Shown in pieces: positions 61,834 through 64,000 of a DNA stretch of 64,000 nucleotides. Under the pieces are notes generated by a model. That model searched no databases and had not been told where the DNA came from. It saw only the letters and a program-made list of their open reading frames with translations. Every line of letters begins with the position of its first letter. Positions within the stretch are counted from its first letter, which is position 1. The position numbers and the translations under genes were made by a program. The stretch is from a marine bacterium B5-7 (GTDB lineage: Bacteria; Pseudomonadota; Gammaproteobacteria; Arenicellales; CAJQKF01), in NCBI GenBank assembly GCA_021604525.1, contig BQJD01000001.1, positions 62,001 to 126,000 on the forward strand, written 5' to 3'.

Positions 61834-63080
61834 GGTTAAATCGATCAATTGTATGGTTGGTAGCCGTTATCACAATTGTTGGCTTGTTTTCCCTGTTTAT
61901 TGATAAGTGGCAACCCGATTCCCGTTGGGCGATTCATCGTCCAGATGATGCAAAGACAACGATTGAAGTAAAGCGAGGCGAATTTTCCGTACACAGCATA
62001 TTTGATGGAGTCGTCGAATCACGTCGCGTGGTAACCATTGCATCGCGTTACCAGGGAAAAGCGACATTGATCGAGTTGGTTGCGGAAGGCACGCGAGTGG
62101 TTCGAGGTGATGTTCTGGCGCGTTTTGACACGAGTGAGATTGTGTCACGGGTCACTCGCCTTGAACAGGAACTGGCAATTGCCAAGGCAGAATTACAAGG
62201 CCTTGAAAATGCATTGATTCCGTTGAAACTGAAAGAACTCGAGCTAACACTTGAAGATACCGCTCGTAAGCTCAGTGCTGAACAGCGTTACCTCGATGAC
62301 AGCCTGAAACTCCAACAAGACAACATGGTATCGGACCAGGAAGTCTTGCTGCAAAAACGCAAAGTACGTAGCCTTGAATCTGAAGTTGAACAGGCACAGC
62401 TTACATATACTCTGACACGAGACTTTTTGCATCCTGCCGAATTAGCCAAGGCGAAAACTGCAGTTTTAACTGCCGAACAATCCCTCGAGGTTGCCCGTGC
62501 GCAGCTTGAGAACTCCGAAGTAACCGCTCCGGTAAATGGTGTTGTCGTTTATAAGCCGTTGAGTATAGGCAGTGAGTTTCGGCGTGTACGGGTAGGCGAC
62601 ACGTTGTTTACCAATCAGCCATTCATGATATTGCCGGACATGTCCGATTTGCTCGTTGTTATCAATGTGCCAGAGACTGAGCTGGACAATGTGGAAGCGG
62701 GTGCAGTTGCCTTGTTACAACCGGTTGCCTATCCAGATATCTCTTTTGAAGGCACCGTTGATCAAGTCGCAGCGGTGGCGCATTCCGTACCGGGTCGTCC
62801 TGAGTGGCAAAAATATTTTCGTGTCATCATCGGACTGAATGAGAAGAATCCCAAATTACGGCCAGGCATGACCACCGTCGTACAGATTCTCTCTCACTAT
62901 GCTGAAAATGTTTTGCGCATACCCCGCCGTGCGGTTAGCTGGGAAGATAATGCCCCGTTTGTCGATGTCGTAAAGAATGAACGAATCGAGCGGCGAGAGC
63001 TGGTCGTTGGGCGATCCAGTCTGGAATTTTATGAGATACGCCAAGGGCTTGAACCGGGTGAATGGATACTGATTCATTGA
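61830..63080 (+). CDS. HlyD/MacA-like efflux periplasmic adaptor
   Basis: VVTIASRYQGKATLIELVAEGTRVVRGDVLARFDTSEIVSRV...SEVTAPVNGVVVYKPLSIGSEFRRVRVGDTLF; ATGA overlap with the upstream gene. Confidence 0.88.
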   Translation: MRLNRSIVWLVAVITIVGLFSLFIDKWQPDSRWAIHRPDDAKTTIEVKRGEFSVHSIFDGVVESRRVVTIASRYQGKATLIELVAEGTRVVRGDVLARFDTSEIVSRVTRLEQELAIAKAELQGLENALIPLKLKELELTLEDTARKLSAEQRYLDDSLKLQQDNMVSDQEVLLQKRKVRSLESEVEQAQLTYTLTRDFLHPAELAKAKTAVLTAEQSLEVARAQLENSEVTAPVNGVVVYKPLSIGSEFRRVRVGDTLFTNQPFMILPDMSDLLVVINVPETELDNVEAGAVALLQPVAYPDISFEGTVDQVAAVAHSVPGRPEWQKYFRVIIGLNEKNPKLRPGMTTVVQILSHYAENVLRIPRRAVSWEDNAPFVDVVKNERIERRELVVGRSSLEFYEIRQGLEPGEWILIH

Positions 63081-63760
63081 CTGAGCCTGTTTTAAATCTC
63101 CACAGAGTCAGCCGCTCATTTACCGGCGAAAGCGGAGACGTATATGTGCTCAAGGATATTAATCTATCCATTAACCAGGGTGATTTCGTCATGGTGACGG
63201 GGCCCTCCGGTTCCGGCAAGAGTACGCTATTGCATGTGCTATCCCTGTTGTTACACCCATCTACGGGAGAGGTGGAATTCCTTGGCAGATCACTTTCAAA
63301 GGCGAGTGAAGCAGATCTTGGCCGGATTCGTGCTCAACATCTTGGCATAGTGTTCCAGCACTATGGATTGCTTGGACGTCGAAGTGCACTGGAAAACGTA
63401 AAGTTTCGCTTCCGCTACTTAGCAGACTTCTTGGGCGATGCAAACTCATCGTCCGTGGAAGCGCTTCGCAGTGTTGGTCTTGAAGGCGTTAAGGATCGGC
63501 CAGCCAGATTACTGTCTGGCGGTGAAAAGCAACGCGTTGCCATCGCCCGGGCTGTCGCTGCGAAACCGCAATTGGTGGTAGCAGATGAGCCAACCGGCAA
63601 TCTCGATCATACCAGCGCCCTGGTCGTCATGGAGGTGTTAGCGGAACTCAATCGGGCGGGTTATACACTGATAATGGTGACACATAATACGGATCTGCTT
63701 CACTTTGCATCAAGGCACTTAACGCTCACCAATGGAATGTTGCAGGAGATGCAAAACTAG
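63062..63760 (+). CDS. ABC transporter ATP-binding protein, MacB/LolD-like
   Basis: VMVTGPSGSGKSTLLHVLSLLLHPSTGEVEFLG...LSGGEKQRVAIARAVAAKPQLVVADEPTGNLD. Confidence 0.95.
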   Translation: MDTDSLTEPVLNLHRVSRSFTGESGDVYVLKDINLSINQGDFVMVTGPSGSGKSTLLHVLSLLLHPSTGEVEFLGRSLSKASEADLGRIRAQHLGIVFQHYGLLGRRSALENVKFRFRYLADFLGDANSSSVEALRSVGLEGVKDRPARLLSGGEKQRVAIARAVAAKPQLVVADEPTGNLDHTSALVVMEVLAELNRAGYTLIMVTHNTDLLHFASRHLTLTNGMLQEMQN

Positions 63761-64000
63761 ATGTTAATGATAGTGACTCGAATTGTTTCGGCACTTTCCG
63801 ACCTGTATGAAGGCCTGCGTTCTCATCCCGGCCGTTACACCCTCGCGTGCCTTGTTGTCGCTATCGGTGTTGCGGCATTGAGTATTCTTATGGCAGTAAG
63901 TTCCGCACTGCAACTGCGGGTCGATGAAATTACCAATGAATTTGGTGCCGATGTCGTTGCGGTGATGCGTGATAATGCCCTTACTGGTCGACAACCAGGA
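63761..64000 (+). CDS. MacB/FtsX-like ABC transporter permease (partial, runs off right edge)
   Basis: Open frame from ATG 63761 to window end: MLMIVTRIVSALSDLYEGLRSHPGRYTLACLVVAIGVAALSILMAVSSALQLRVDEITNEFGADVVAVMRDNALTGRQPG. Absent from the ORF track (no stop). Confidence 0.85.
   Translation, partial: MLMIVTRIVSALSDLYEGLRSHPGRYTLACLVVAIGVAALSILMAVSSALQLRVDEITNEFGADVVAVMRDNALTGRQPG

Overview
The window looks like a proteobacterial (probably gammaproteobacterial) chromosome segment. I see no rRNA, tRNA, CRISPR array, transposase or prophage genes. From left to right: (1) a PotABCD-type ABC importer on the minus strand (ATPase cut by the left edge), divergent from a LysR regulator and a stand-alone FAD monooxygenase. 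(2) Envelope and lipid genes: MltF-like transglycosylase, two phospholipase-D/cardiolipin-synthase proteins, LtrA family, AI-2E/PerM family, GlcG/HbpS-like, DUF1835, class V aminotransferase. (3) An MMPL/RND exporter, LolA-like protein and beta-barrel cassette, then an ArgD/AstC aminotransferase. (4) A Crp/Fnr regulator preceded by a perfect FNR-type box. (5) A cytochrome c maturation run ccmC-D-E-F-G-H-I with no ccmAB beside it; ccmD has a GTG start and is missing from the ORF track. (6) The highlight, about 30.2-51.2 kb: an apparent single operon encoding a ~3,930-aa repeat protein (LEPR-XLL-like N-terminus, DUF4347, alternating DUF11-like repeats), a TolC-family protein, a HlyD-like adaptor, a GAF-like/HlyD fusion, an M50-type membrane metalloprotease/HlyD fusion, and a truncated SecA-like ATPase. 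No ABC transporter ATPase is present. This looks like a dedicated and poorly characterised secretion/surface-display system. (7) The core block lepA-lepB-DUF4845-rnc-era-recO, then yggX, an IscA/ErpA-like protein with a Cys/Gly-rich tail, and an ATP-grasp protein. (8) A second, more conventional TolC/HlyD/MacB-like export operon cut by the right edge. All calls come from reading the sequence and motif recognition; no database search was run.
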